Positions 1-9,331 of a stretch of 33,526 nucleotides of DNA are shown here, piece after piece. The notes below the pieces were generated by a model, which was not told the DNA's origin, made no database searches, and saw only the letters and a program-made list of their open reading frames with translations. The stretch comes from Paracoccaceae bacterium. Its GTDB lineage: Bacteria; Pseudomonadota; Alphaproteobacteria; Rhodobacterales; Rhodobacteraceae. How positions within the stretch are numbered: position 1 is the stretch's first letter; every line of letters begins with the position of its first letter. Made by a program: the position numbers and the translations under genes. Location of the stretch: contig WRPH01000027.1 in the NCBI GenBank assembly GCA_009773375.1, positions 1 through 33,526 on the forward strand, written 5' to 3'.

Positions 1-2
1 CC

Positions 3-377
3 GCCGAGGATACCGCCCACGATCTGCAAGGCCGCCTTGCCGTGGTGCCGATGGTGCTGGAGGCGCGCGGGCTGGATGTGACCCCCGGCATGATCGCGCT
101 GTTTTCCAAATCGGGCGAGACCGCCGCGCTGGCAGCCCTGGAAACCATCTATGCCGAAGAGGTCGGCCATGTCGCTTATGGCTCGAAATGGTTCAACTGG
201 CTGTGCGGCCGGGCGGGAGATGACCCGAAAGAGGTATTCCACACGTTGGTGCGCAAATACTTCCACGGCAGTTTGAAGCCGCCGTTCAACGAGGAAAAGC
301 GTGCCGAAGCCGGTCTGCCGCCCGACTTCTACTGGCCGCTGGTCGATCAGGATCGCTCCGCACGCGGGAATTCCTGA
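3..377 (+). CDS. DUF455 family ferritin-like protein (3' part only)
   Basis: The reading frame is open from the left edge of the window and stops with TGA, leaving the last 124 residues; the true start lies outside. The fragment has the helical signature of ferritin-like DUF455 proteins, with an EEVGH stretch (Glu and His as likely metal ligands) followed by a Trp-rich segment (SKWFNWLC) and a conserved tail with the motif KPPFN. Family members are predicted di-metal helical-bundle proteins whose reaction is not established. Two small hairpins follow the stop (384-403 and 406-421), so transcription may end here before the next gene. Family assignment rests on remembered motif likeness; the function is unknown. 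Confidence 0.75.
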   Translation, partial: AEDTAHDLQGRLAVVPMVLEARGLDVTPGMIALFSKSGETAALAALETIYAEEVGHVAYGSKWFNWLCGRAGDDPKEVFHTLVRKYFHGSLKPPFNEEKRAEAGLPPDFYWPLVDQDRSARGNS

Positions 378-383
378 CGCGGC

Positions 384-421
384 ATCGGCGGGTTTCTGCC
401 GATCTGGGCGGGTTTCCGCCC
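384..421 (+). terminator. Tandem hairpins after the DUF455 gene
   Basis: Two adjacent inverted repeats start seven bases after the stop: ATCGGC/GCCGAT (384-389 with 398-403) and GGGCGG/CCGCCC (406-411 with 416-421). Neither is followed by a T tract, so the terminator role is tentative. Confidence 0.35.
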
Positions 422-564
422 CCGAACTCTGCCCCGATGGTCAAATTTGTTGCGACGACGGGAAGCGCTGGCTAATCAGACTCAGCCCTGCATTTCAATG
501 TTGAAGCAAACTTGGTGACGCGGGCTATCAAAAAACCAGACCTGATGAAACGGAACCTGCCAAC

Positions 565-1893
565 GTGCTGACTCGCTTTGCCTATCGGATCAACACGGTG
601 CTGGAACGGTACTTTCCCGAACAGCGGCTTTTCCTGAAGTCCGAAACCGAGACCCGATTCATCCGGTTGCGCCCCACCACCCAGGCGATTGCGGTGGTGT
701 TCGGGTCTTTGGCGCTGGCCTGGACGATTCTGGCAACCGCCATCCTGCTGATGGATTCGATCTCGGCAGGCACTTCGCGCGAACAGGTGGCCCGGCAGCA
801 GTCTCTTTATGAACAGCGTCTGACCGATCTGTCCGCCGACCGCGATTTGCGGGTGGAAGAAGCCGCCTCGGCACAAGACCGCTTCAACCTTGCGCTGGCA
901 CAGGTATCACAGATGCAGGCGCGGTTGCTGGCGTCGGAAGATCGCCGCCGTGAGCTGGAAACCGGCATCGACGTGATTCAGAACACCCTGCGCGGTGTGA
1001 TCAAGGAACGCGATACGGCACGCGGCGAGGCGCTGGCGCTGTCGGATCCCGAAGGCGCCGGGCGCAGCGATGCCGAAAAGCTGCAAGACACCGCGGCGAC
1101 ACTGGATATCCTGACCTCTGCCTTGGGCGATACCGCGCAAGAACGCGATCAGATGGCGACAGTGGCAGAAAAGGCCGATGCACGGGTCGCCATGGTCACG
1201 CAGGAAAAACAGGCGCTTGAAGCCCGCAACAACGTGATTTTCACCCAGTTGGAAGAGGCGTTGACGGTTTCGGTGGAACCGCTGGAGCGGATGTTCCGCG
1301 ATGCGGGCCTCAAGCCGGATGATCTGCTGAATTCGGTGCGCAAGGGCTATAGTGGCCAAGGCGGCCCGCTGACGCCGCTGTCGCTGTCCACCTCGGGGCA
1401 AGCCCCGTCGCCGGAAGAATTGCGCGCCAACGCGATCCTCAAGGGCCTCGACAACATGAACCTTTACCGCATCGCCGCGTTCAAGACGCCGTTTTCGATG
1501 CCGGTGAAGGATGCAGTGCGCTACACCTCGGGCTTTGGCGGGCGGAATGATCCGCTGGGCCGTGGCTTTCGCCAGCACGAAGGCCAGGATTTTGCCGGAG
1601 CTTACGGCATGCCGATCCTTGCCACCGCCGATGGCACCGTCATCCATGCGGGCTGGGCGAATGGTTACGGCCGCCTGATCAAGATCCAGCACGCCTATGG
1701 CATCGAAACCCGCTACGGCCATCTTGCGCAGATCCGCGTGGAAGTTGGTCAAAAGGTATCGCGCGGCGACCTGATCGGTGATATGGGCAACTCGGGCCGG
1801 TCCACCGGCACTCACCTTCACTACGAGATCCGCATCGGCGGATCTGCGATAAATCCGATGACCTTCATAAAGGCAGCGAACAATGTTTTCTAA
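565..1893 (+). CDS. Membrane-anchored M23 (LytM-type) peptidase
   Basis: 442-residue protein starting at GTG 565; a nearby ATG (545) is out of frame. A short cytoplasmic N-terminus precedes one membrane segment (about residues 40-65), then a long charged coiled coil (about 70-220), and a C-terminal M23 zinc peptidase domain (about 320-435). Ligand motifs are visible: an HEGQDF segment giving the first His and Asp, and HLHYE near the end. M23 enzymes cut peptide crosslinks in peptidoglycan in the periplasm; as all ligands appear intact, the protein is probably active. Its stop overlaps the start of the bactofilin gene, so the two are co-translated. Pairing of M23 peptidases with bactofilins is a known shape-control arrangement, in which the bactofilin scaffold localises the hydrolase. 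Confidence 0.88.
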   Translation: MLTRFAYRINTVLERYFPEQRLFLKSETETRFIRLRPTTQAIAVVFGSLALAWTILATAILLMDSISAGTSREQVARQQSLYEQRLTDLSADRDLRVEEAASAQDRFNLALAQVSQMQARLLASEDRRRELETGIDVIQNTLRGVIKERDTARGEALALSDPEGAGRSDAEKLQDTAATLDILTSALGDTAQERDQMATVAEKADARVAMVTQEKQALEARNNVIFTQLEEALTVSVEPLERMFRDAGLKPDDLLNSVRKGYSGQGGPLTPLSLSTSGQAPSPEELRANAILKGLDNMNLYRIAAFKTPFSMPVKDAVRYTSGFGGRNDPLGRGFRQHEGQDFAGAYGMPILATADGTVIHAGWANGYGRLIKIQHAYGIETRYGHLAQIRVEVGQKVSRGDLIGDMGNSGRSTGTHLHYEIRIGGSAINPMTFIKAANNVF

Positions 1894-2389
1894 AAGCCGC
1901 ATCAATGAGCCGGGCCCGAAAGCGGGCGAAGCCGACAAGCCCAAAGCCCCGGAGGCCCCTGTGACCAAACCCTCGATGGATTTCACCGCTTCTGCCCCGA
2001 AGGGCAAAGTGGCGGCTTCGGTGCTGTCGGCTGATCTGACTGTGGTTGGCAATCTGCGCACCACCGGCGACATTCAGGTCGAAGGCACCGTTGAGGGCGA
2101 TATCCGCGCGCATCTGCTGACCGTTGGCGAAACCGCCACCATCCGCGGCGAAATCGTCGCTGATGATATCGTCGTCAATGGCCGTGTCATTGGCCGCGTG
2201 CGTGGCCTGAAAGTGCGCCTGACCTCGACCGCCAAGGTGGAAGGCGACATCATCCACAAGACCATCGCCATCGAATCCGGCGCACATTTCGAAGGCTCCG
2301 TGCAGCGTCAGGACGACCCGCTGTCGACCGGCCGTGCCGCCGCACCGCAAAGCCGCATCGTGGCTCCGGCTTCGTCGGAAGAATCATAA
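1883..2389 (+). CDS. Bactofilin (polymer-forming cytoskeletal protein)
   Basis: 168 residues. The central region (about 50-140) shows the repetitive beta-helix pattern of bactofilins, with recurring V-x-G-x-(I/V)-x-G-(D/E) turns such as VEGTVEGDI and VNGRVIGRV. The N- and C-terminal tails are Pro/Ala/Ser-rich and probably disordered, as usual in the family. Bactofilins polymerise without nucleotide into membrane-associated filaments that position cell-wall enzymes. The ATG lies inside the end of the upstream M23 peptidase gene (11-bp overlap), implying translational coupling and joint function. Length matches the family, and the identification is confident. Confidence 0.9.
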   Translation: MFSKSRINEPGPKAGEADKPKAPEAPVTKPSMDFTASAPKGKVAASVLSADLTVVGNLRTTGDIQVEGTVEGDIRAHLLTVGETATIRGEIVADDIVVNGRVIGRVRGLKVRLTSTAKVEGDIIHKTIAIESGAHFEGSVQRQDDPLSTGRAAAPQSRIVAPASSEES

Positions 2390-2444
2390 GCCTGTCGGAC
2401 AATTGTCCAAGGTAGTCGACACCGCGCGGGCAGCAGGGGAAACC

Positions 2445-3863
2445 TTGCTGCCCGTTGCCATTTGCGCGCCACAGTATCGGCGGGCGATCCTGTGGGCGGC
2501 GATTCTGGCCTCGTCGATGGGCTTCATCGACAGCTCTGTCACCGCCATCGCCCTGCCCGCGATGCGCCACGCGCTGTCGGCCTCTCTGGCACAGGCGCAA
2601 TGGTTCAGCGCGGTCTATCTGCTGGCGCTGTCGGCGCTGATTCTTGCCGGTGGCGCCTTGGGCGACCGCTTTGGCACCGCGCGGGTGTTTGCGGCCGGGA
2701 TTGCGCTGTTTGTGCTGGCTTCGCTGGGCTGTGCGCTGGCCGGGTCTGCCGAGGCGATGATTCTGGCGCGCGGCCTGCAAGGTGTAGCGGCGGCGTTGAT
2801 GGTGCCCGGATCAATGGCGATCATTGGCCGCGCCTATCCGCGCGAAGAACGCGGGCAGGCGCTGGGGCTTTGGGCCGCAGCCTCGATCGCCACCACGGCG
2901 GCGGGGCCGGTGCTGGGCGGGCTGGCGCTGACCTGGCACCCCGATCTGGGCTGGCGGCTGGTATTTGCGCTGAACCTGCCGCTGGGTCTGCTGGCGCTTT
3001 ACCTGCTGCGCCACGCGGCGGCAGATCCCGGCCAGCCGGGGCGCAAGATTGATCTGACAGGTGCTGCTCTGGCGACGCTGGGTCTGGGGTTGATCGCGCT
3101 GGCGCTGACCCGTGAGGATAGCCGCGCCCTGCCGCTGGGCCTTGCCGGGGCCGTGGTCTTTGCGGCCTTTCTGGCATGGCAAGCATGGTGCGCGCAGCCG
3201 ATGATCCGGCTGGGCATGTTTCAAAGCCGCAGCTTTGCAGCCGTCAACCTTGCCACCTTCCTGCTGTATTTCGCCATCACCGGCATCGGGTTCTACCTGC
3301 CGATGGTGGCGGTTTCGGCGTGGGGCATCAACGAGTTGCAAGTCACCGCCGCCTTCCTGCCGGTGTCAGTGATGATCGCCACGCTGTCTGCCCCGGTGGG
3401 GCGGCTGGCCGACCGCATCGGACCCGGCCCGCTGTTGGCGGCTGGCGCGGCGCTGGTGGCCTGCGCGCAAGCAGGACTGGCACTCACCGCAGGCTGGGGC
3501 GCTTTCTGGACCGCCTGTGTGCCGCTGATGTGGCTGTCCGGGCTTGGCATGGCGCTGGTGGTGGCGCCGCTGACCGCCGCCGTCATGGCCGCCGCCAGCG
3601 ATGCCGAACAAGGCGCGGCATCAGGCATTAACAACGCGGTGGCGCGGGCGTCAAGCCTGTTGGCGATTGCGCTGATGGGGCGGCTGGCCAGCGCCGGGTA
3701 TGGCCAGATCGGCAGCGATACCCCCGGCTTTGGCCTGACCACAGCCGGCGCCCCGCATCTGGCCGCCACCGGCACGGGCTTCGCCCACATGGCGACGCTG
3801 GCCGCCTGCGCCTCGGCAGCCTCGGCACTGGTGTCGCTTTACGGTCTCAGACGTTCCAGCTGA
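2445..3863 (+). CDS. MFS drug exporter, DHA2 (EmrB/QacA-like) family
   Basis: Hydrophobic protein of about 472 residues with roughly 14 membrane segments, the count typical of DHA2 proton-driven exporters. Motif A is visible after TM2 (GGALGDRFGTARVF) and a motif-C-like stretch in TM5 (AAGPVLGG). I prefer the TTG at 2445 because a CAGGGGA Shine-Dalgarno lies five bases upstream; the in-frame ATG at 2334 would add a charged tail inside the end of the bactofilin gene. The 3' end overlaps the convergent DUF2189 gene by 17 bp. The likely role is efflux of amphipathic or toxic compounds across the inner membrane; the substrate cannot be read from sequence. Confidence 0.82.
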   Translation: MLPVAICAPQYRRAILWAAILASSMGFIDSSVTAIALPAMRHALSASLAQAQWFSAVYLLALSALILAGGALGDRFGTARVFAAGIALFVLASLGCALAGSAEAMILARGLQGVAAALMVPGSMAIIGRAYPREERGQALGLWAAASIATTAAGPVLGGLALTWHPDLGWRLVFALNLPLGLLALYLLRHAAADPGQPGRKIDLTGAALATLGLGLIALALTREDSRALPLGLAGAVVFAAFLAWQAWCAQPMIRLGMFQSRSFAAVNLATFLLYFAITGIGFYLPMVAVSAWGINELQVTAAFLPVSVMIATLSAPVGRLADRIGPGPLLAAGAALVACAQAGLALTAGWGAFWTACVPLMWLSGLGMALVVAPLTAAVMAAASDAEQGAASGINNAVARASSLLAIALMGRLASAGYGQIGSDTPGFGLTTAGAPHLAATGTGFAHMATLAACASAASALVSLYGLRRSS

Positions 3864-4620
3864 CCGCACGGCGATACAGGTGCCAAGTGGCGTGGCCAAG
3901 GATCGGCAGCACCGCGAACAAGCCCAGAAACCCCGGCAGCATGCCGATAAACAACAGCCCGCCGATAAAAGCCCCCCAGCCCAGCATCACCAGCGGGCTT
4001 TCGGTGACCACCGCAAACGACGTCAGCATGGCGGTGACGAAATCAACCTCGCGCTCCAGCAACATCGGCAGGCTCACCACCGTCAGGCTGAACAGCAGCG
4101 TCGCAAACACCGCCCCCACCGTGGTTCCGACCGCCAGCATCGTGATCCCTTCCGGCGTGGCGAACACCGCCAGCGAGGACGACACATTGGTCATCGTCGC
4201 ATTGCCCAGAAACAGCGCGAAGATCATGTGTGACAGGAAGTTCCAGAACAGGAAAAACACCACGATCACCGCCGCCATCGACGGGACTTGCCGGTCTTTC
4301 TGCCGAAAGATCACCCCGAACACCTGATGCCAGTTCAGCGGCTCGCCCGCCTCCAGTCGGCGTGACACCTCATAAAGCCCGCAGGCGATGAACGGTCCAA
4401 GGATCGGAAAACCGGCAGCGGCGGGCAACGTCCACCACAGCTGACCTTGCCCGGTCACCGACCAGTAGATCAGCCAGCCGCCAACCACATAGAAACAGGC
4501 AAAGAACAGCCCGTAATGCGGGGCTTGCAGAAAATCGCGCCAACCCGCCGCCAGCGATGCACGAATGTCGCTGAACTCTACATGCAGCACTTCCGGCCTG
4601 TCGGCCTGCTTGTGACTCAT
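3847..4620 (-). CDS. DUF2189 family integral membrane protein
   Basis: 257 residues with about six hydrophobic segments after a soluble N-terminus of some 30 residues. The segment from GWRDFLQAPHYGLFF through GPFIACGLYEVSRRLE matches my recollection of DUF2189 proteins, which are common in Alphaproteobacteria and have no known function. The start is well supported by a GGGGGGAG Shine-Dalgarno just upstream of the ATG. The 3' end overlaps the convergent MFS gene. An AT-rich stretch at about 4655-4705 lies between this gene and prfB and probably holds its promoter. Family call is fairly secure; function unknown. Confidence 0.75.
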   Translation of the reverse strand: MSHKQADRPEVLHVEFSDIRASLAAGWRDFLQAPHYGLFFACFYVVGGWLIYWSVTGQGQLWWTLPAAAGFPILGPFIACGLYEVSRRLEAGEPLNWHQVFGVIFRQKDRQVPSMAAVIVVFFLFWNFLSHMIFALFLGNATMTNVSSSLAVFATPEGITMLAVGTTVGAVFATLLFSLTVVSLPMLLEREVDFVTAMLTSFAVVTESPLVMLGWGAFIGGLLFIGMLPGFLGLFAVLPILGHATWHLYRRAVSWNV

Positions 4621-4678
4621 ACCACTCCCCCCAATTTGGCAAAGCCTATGCGGGGGATGTGGATTTCAAAAAGATGTA

Positions 4679-4700
4679 TTTTCTTATGATGTTAAGAAAA
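4679..4700 (-). terminator. AT-rich hairpin downstream of prfB
   Basis: TTTTCTTA (4679-4686) and TAAGAAAA (4693-4700) form a perfect 8-bp stem with a six-base loop, about 18 bp past the prfB stop, in a strikingly AT-rich patch for this genome. On the minus strand it is followed by an ATCTTTTT tract. It could be a weak terminator of prfB or part of the promoter of the DUF2189 gene. Confidence 0.3.
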
Positions 4701-4717
4701 ATCCACCGGGCGGCAGA

Positions 4718-5845
4718 TCAGTCTTCGGCATTCGCCTCGGCGCGGCTTTTGCCCGCCACGTCCATCGCCAGCGTTGCCGCCATGAACTTGTCCAGATCCC
4801 CATCCAGCACGCCCGCGGTATCCGAAGTTTCCACCCCGGTCCGCAGATCTTTCACCATCTGATAGGGCTGCAACACATAAGACCGGATCTGGTTGCCCCA
4901 GCCCGCATCGCCCTTGGCATCGTGCTGGGCGTTGATGGCGGCGTTGCGCTTGTCCAGTTCCAGCTGATACAGCCGCGCCTTCAGCGCGATCATGCAGGCC
5001 TCGCGGTTCTGGTGCTGCGATTTCATTGAACTCGTCACCACGATATTGGTCGGCAAGTGGGTGATCCGCACCGCCGAGTCGGTGGTGTTGACGTGCTGGC
5101 CGCCCGCGCCCGACGACCGGTAGGTGTCGATGCGGATATCGCGGTCGGGGATGTCGATCTCGATATTCTCATCGACCACCGGATAGACCCAGACCGAGCA
5201 GAACGAGGTATGCCGCCGCGCCGCCGAATCAAACGGGCTGATCCGCACCAGCCGATGCACGCCGCTTTCCGATTTCAGCCAGCCATAGGCATTCTTGCCG
5301 GAAATCTTGTAGGCGGCAGACCGGATACCGGCTTCGTCGCCATCGGTTTCCGACTGCAATTCCACCTTGTAGCCCTTTTTCTCCGCCCACCGCACATACA
5401 TGCGGGCCAGAATAGAGGCCCAATCGCAGCTTTCGGTGCCACCGGCGCCAGCGTTGATTTCAAGGAAAGTATCGTTGCCATCCGCCTCGCCGTTCAGCAA
5501 CGCCTCCAGTTCCTTGGCGGCCGCAACCTCGACCAGCGATTTCAGCGCCGCCTCGGCCTCGGTGACGATTTCCGCATCGCCTTCAGCCTCGCCCATCTCG
5601 ATCAGCTCGACGTTATCCTTCAGACCAGATTCAATCATCCGGTACGTCGAGATTTCGTCCAGCAGCGACTGGCGGTCGCGCATCAGCTTTTGCGCTTTGG
5701 CCGGATCGTTCCACAGATCGGGGGCCTCGATCATCGCATCGAATTCTTCCAGCCGGTGCGCTGCGGTTTCCCAATCCATCCGCTGGCCCAGAAGCTTCAG
5801 CGACTTGGCGATGGCATCGACGTGATACTGGGTTTCGGTGCGCAT
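4718..5845 (-). CDS. prfB: Peptide chain release factor 2
   Basis: 375 residues from the preferred start (MRTETQ). RF2 recognises UGA and UAA stop codons in the ribosomal A site and triggers release of the peptide. The SPF recognition tripeptide is present ([11 protein letters not shown]), and the universal GGQ loop lies near residue 248 (GAGGQHVNT). Upstream in-frame ATGs would extend it by up to 12 residues, but the longest extension runs into a hairpin (5871-5893), and RF2 of related bacteria begins with MRxETQ as I recall. There is no internal in-frame stop, so the programmed +1 frameshift seen in E. coli prfB is absent. It follows mrcA in the minus-strand block, a common alphaproteobacterial order, but separated here by a decayed gene. 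Confidence 0.95.
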   Translation of the reverse strand: MRTETQYHVDAIAKSLKLLGQRMDWETAAHRLEEFDAMIEAPDLWNDPAKAQKLMRDRQSLLDEISTYRMIESGLKDNVELIEMGEAEGDAEIVTEAEAALKSLVEVAAAKELEALLNGEADGNDTFLEINAGAGGTESCDWASILARMYVRWAEKKGYKVELQSETDGDEAGIRSAAYKISGKNAYGWLKSESGVHRLVRISPFDSAARRHTSFCSVWVYPVVDENIEIDIPDRDIRIDTYRSSGAGGQHVNTTDSAVRITHLPTNIVVTSSMKSQHQNREACMIALKARLYQLELDKRNAAINAQHDAKGDAGWGNQIRSYVLQPYQMVKDLRTGVETSDTAGVLDGDLDKFMAATLAMDVAGKSRAEANAED

Positions 5846-5870
5846 GGGCGGGGCGTCCATCATAAAAGTC

Positions 5871-5893
5871 AACGCCGCCAAAAGGGCGGCGTT
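5871..5893 (-). terminator. Strong hairpin upstream of prfB
   Basis: AACGCCGCC (5871-5879) and GGCGGCGTT (5885-5893) form a perfect 9-bp stem with a five-base loop. On the minus strand it is followed by GACTTTTATG, a weak U tract. It may end transcripts coming from mrcA, leaving prfB with readthrough or its own promoter. Confidence 0.45.
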
Positions 5894-5946
5894 GGGGGTT
5901 GTTTGAGCCGCTTATAGGCCGATGCCAGCAACGCTGCAAGGCAGGC

Positions 5947-6595
5947 TCAGAAGATGAAGTTGGCCGCCGTGAACTGACATTCCAGCAAACCGACCTGAAA
6001 GATCGGCACCCCCTGTGCCAAACACAGCCCGGTATTGCCGCCAAACCCCGCTGCCGCCTGAAATTCTGCCAGCGCGCTGATGTTTGGACGGGCCGAGATG
6101 TTCAGCCAGCCTTGCGCGATCGAGACGCCGTTGGTCTGGTCGCTGCCAAAACCGGGCGAGAAGACAAAACATTGCCATCAGGAACGCGCTGATGCCGCTG
6201 TCAGCCGAGGTGGGGCCGGTATGGATGAAACGGAAAATGCCCATCGGTGCCGATATTGTCCTGATCCATGCCGAAACCCGACATGGCGTTCTCGCCCGGA
6301 ACCGGGACAACGAGGAAGCTTTCAGCCCCGATCCCCACAACTTCCAGATCCTATGCGCCCGCAAGGCCCCATGCGCTGCTGTCGCGGATGGCGAAAATCG
6401 GACGCATCAGGTTTCTCTGCATCCGCAGCTCCTTCACGCGATGATTATTGTGCGAGACAACAAGGAAATAAACGACGCCGCCAATTTCGGAAGTGGCGAC
6501 ATCGGGCGCGCCATCCAATTCCGACGATGCTGCAAAATCCTGCACCAAATCCAGAAACAGCAGTTGACCGAGCAAATTGATAATTCACGCCACCT
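5947..6595 (-). pseudogene. Decayed, unidentified gene remnant between mrcA and prfB
   Basis: No intact gene fills this gap, but the minus strand carries protein-like stretches in changing frames. One stretch (about 6595-6354) reads through SEIGGVVYFLVVSHNN and reaches an in-frame TAG (6351-6353). The same frame continues with GIGAESFLVVPVPGENAM and MDQDNIGTDGHF to a TGA at 6201-6203. A different frame then carries SIAQGWLNISARPN to the end QFTAANFIF and a TGA at 5947-5949. Two nonsense codons plus at least one frame change indicate a gene in decay. I do not recognise the family. The alternative is that these are chance open stretches in GC-rich DNA. Confidence 0.4.
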
Positions 6596-6659
6596 CAATC
6601 AAGATGGAATGAGTTTGCAACCTGCCCCGCCTGTTCATCCCGAGCCGGGCTGCCTGTGC

Positions 6660-9209
6660 TCAATACAAACCGCCCGAAGACAGCGTGCCGAAATCGGCCT
6701 TTTTCGGCACCGACTTGCGCTGCCCGTCCGAGGTGGTGACAGTATCCGCGCCTCCCCCATCGGTTTCACCAATGCTGAACAGCGGCAAATTGGACCCCAT
6801 CGCAAAGCCACCATCGACCACCGTGCCGATGCCGATCAGCGAATCCTCACCCTCCCGGAAATATTCCGAAATCACATTCGGGCCGCTGGCGTCTTCCGCA
6901 AGACGAGCACCGCTGAACCGGTCGATCTTCACGAAATAGCCGCCCTCGGGCACTTTGAACTTGGTGCCACCCCGACGCTTGACCACTTCTTTCATGAATT
7001 CCTGAAAGATCGGAACGCAGAGTGTGCCGCCATAGGCACCCTCACCCAGGCTGCGCGGCTGATCGAAGCCCATGTAACAGCCCGCCACGGTGTTCGAGGT
7101 ATAGCCGACGAACCAGACATCCTTGGCGTCGTTGGTGGTGCCGGTCTTGCCCGCCACCGGCACCGGCAGTTTCACCCCGGAGCCAGAGCCGCGCTGCACA
7201 ACCCCCTCCATCATCGAGGTCAGCTGATAGGCGGTGATCGCATCCATCACCCGTTCGCGGTTGCTGTTGATGGTCACGCCACGGCCCTTGTCCAGACGCG
7301 GCGAGTTGCAATCCGCGCAGCTGCGCTGATCGTGGCGATAGATGGTCTTGCCAAAGCGGTCCTGCACCCGGTCCACCAACGTCGGCTCCACCCGCTCACC
7401 GCCATTGGCGAACATCGCATAGGCCGCCACCATCTTGTAAAGCGTGGTCTCCTGCGCGCCCAAGGCATTGGCAAGGAACGGTTTCATCGGCTTGTAGACG
7501 CCAAATTTCTCGGCATAGCTGGCCACCAGCGGCATGCCGATTTCCTGCGCGATCCGCACGGTCATCAAGTTGCGCGACTGCTCGATCCCGGTGCGCAGCG
7601 GCGTCGGGCCGTAGAATTTGTTCGACGAGTTCTTCGGGGTCCAAAGACCCTGCGGGGTTTCCACCTCGATCGGCGCATCAACGACGATGGTTGCAGGGGT
7701 AAAGCCCGAGTCCAGCGCCGCGGCATAGACAAACGGCTTGAACGACGACCCCGGCTGCCGCGTCGCTTGCGTGGCGCGGTTGAACACCGACGCCTGATAG
7801 CTGAAGCCGCCCTGCATCGCCATGACCCGGCCGGTGTTCACGTCCATTGCCATGAAGCCGCCCTGCACTTCCGGCACCTGCCGCAACGACCAGCGCACGA
7901 AGCTGCCGTCTTCATCATTGGTGACAATCCGCACCATCACCACATCGCCGACATCGACCAGATCAGACGGCACCCGCGCCTTCTTGGCAAGCTTGCCATC
8001 GGCCAGCCGCTTGCGCGCCCAGGTCACATCCTCGGCCGGAATCGTCTGAGGATCAGCTTCGTCCTCAATGCCGACAGTGGCGCTGCCTTCGCCCAGTTCC
8101 AGCACCACGGCGGCTTTCCAGCCTTCCACGTCGCGCGGCAACTCGGCCACCTCGGCCAGCGCCTTGCGCCAGGCCGTCGCATCACCCAGCGCTTCAATCG
8201 GCAGCACCTTGCCAGTGCCGCGCCACACACCCTGACTGCGGTCATATTTCTCCAGCCCGCGGCGCAGCGCCTTGGCGGCGATCTCTTGCAATTCCGGGTC
8301 GGCGGTAGCGCGGATCGACAGGCCGCCGCCAAAGAATTCTTCCTCGCCAAAGGTGCCCGACAATTGCCGCCGGATTTCATCGGTAAAATAATCCCGCGGC
8401 GGCAGCGCCTCGCGGAAGGCCGGATAATCGCCGTTCTGCACCGATTTCAGCGTCTCATCCTTGGCGGCCTGATAAGCCGACTGGTCGAGATAGCCGTTCT
8501 GATACATCTCGTTCAGCACATAATTGCGCCGGGCAATCAGTTTGTCTTTCGCCGTGACCGGATGAAAATCCGACGGCGCTTTCGGCATCGAGGCCAAGGT
8601 TGCCGCCTCGGCAGGGGAAAGCTGATCCAGCGTCTTGTTGAAATAGGTTTGCGCCGCCGCCGCCACGCCGTAGGAATTCTGCCCCAGAAAAATCTCGTTC
8701 AGATACAGTTCCAGGATCTTGTCCTTCGACAAGGTTTCCTCCAGCCGCGAGGCCAGAATGATTTCCTTGACCTTGCGTTCCACCGACCGGCTGCCATCCA
8801 GCAGGAAATTCTTCATCACCTGCTGCGTAATGGTGGACGCGCCCCGCACGTTCGACCCACGCGAGATGATCGCATCGCGCAGCGCCGAGATCATGCTGGT
8901 CACGTCATAGCCCTTGTGGGTATAGAAATGCTTGTCTTCGGCAGATACGAAGGCGTGTTTGACCAGATCGGGAATGTCTTCGATCGGCACGAACAGGCGG
9001 CGTTCCTGCGCGAATTCGTCGATGATCCGCCCCTCGCCCGAATAAATCCGGCTGATGGTTGGCGGGGTGTATTGCGCAAGGCTTTCATGGCTGGGCAGGT
9101 CGGAGGAATACATCCAGAACACCGCGCCGATGGTCAGCGCGCCGAACAACAGCCCCAGTGTGATAGCCGTAAAGATGCCCCCGAAGAAGGAGCCGATAAA
9201 CCTGAGCAC
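6660..9209 (-). CDS. mrcA: Penicillin-binding protein 1A (class A, bifunctional)
   Basis: About 849 residues. A single N-terminal membrane anchor (about 5-35) is followed by a GT51 glycosyltransferase domain (EDKHFYTHKGYD and RGASTITQQ motifs), an OB-like insert, and a transpeptidase domain with SSFK (active-site Ser near residue 488), SRN and KTGTTND (near 690). The enzyme polymerises lipid II into glycan strands and crosslinks the peptides in the periplasm. I place the start at GTG 9209 (VLRFIGSFF), because related PBP1A proteins begin M-x-RF-x-x-SFF; a TTG at 9227 would add six residues. It follows an amidase gene on the same strand by about 120 bp, an order often seen in Alphaproteobacteria. 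All catalytic motifs appear intact. Confidence 0.94.
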   Translation of the reverse strand: MLRFIGSFFGGIFTAITLGLLFGALTIGAVFWMYSSDLPSHESLAQYTPPTISRIYSGEGRIIDEFAQERRLFVPIEDIPDLVKHAFVSAEDKHFYTHKGYDVTSMISALRDAIISRGSNVRGASTITQQVMKNFLLDGSRSVERKVKEIILASRLEETLSKDKILELYLNEIFLGQNSYGVAAAAQTYFNKTLDQLSPAEAATLASMPKAPSDFHPVTAKDKLIARRNYVLNEMYQNGYLDQSAYQAAKDETLKSVQNGDYPAFREALPPRDYFTDEIRRQLSGTFGEEEFFGGGLSIRATADPELQEIAAKALRRGLEKYDRSQGVWRGTGKVLPIEALGDATAWRKALAEVAELPRDVEGWKAAVVLELGEGSATVGIEDEADPQTIPAEDVTWARKRLADGKLAKKARVPSDLVDVGDVVMVRIVTNDEDGSFVRWSLRQVPEVQGGFMAMDVNTGRVMAMQGGFSYQASVFNRATQATRQPGSSFKPFVYAAALDSGFTPATIVVDAPIEVETPQGLWTPKNSSNKFYGPTPLRTGIEQSRNLMTVRIAQEIGMPLVASYAEKFGVYKPMKPFLANALGAQETTLYKMVAAYAMFANGGERVEPTLVDRVQDRFGKTIYRHDQRSCADCNSPRLDKGRGVTINSNRERVMDAITAYQLTSMMEGVVQRGSGSGVKLPVPVAGKTGTTNDAKDVWFVGYTSNTVAGCYMGFDQPRSLGEGAYGGTLCVPIFQEFMKEVVKRRGGTKFKVPEGGYFVKIDRFSGARLAEDASGPNVISEYFREGEDSLIGIGTVVDGGFAMGSNLPLFSIGETDGGGADTVTTSDGQRKSVPKKADFGTLSSGGLY

Positions 9210-9331
9210 GCCCGATAACCCTGCCAACGCCCGAGCCCGCTGCCCGCACAGGCGCGCTTATATACGCGGGCGGGGGCAAAGGTCAAAACACTGTCGCGCT
9301 ATTTCGCAAAGCAGGCAAAGCCCTGCCAAAG

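Noticed and set aside
4718..5845. Programmed frameshift in prfB
   Set aside because: The RF2 frame is continuous without an internal stop, so no recoding is needed.
6084..9218. Plus-strand open frame of 1044 codons
   Set aside because: It is exactly antisense to mrcA, whose motifs are complete. The antisense product is rich in His, Arg and Gln without any family likeness, as expected from GC-biased codon use.
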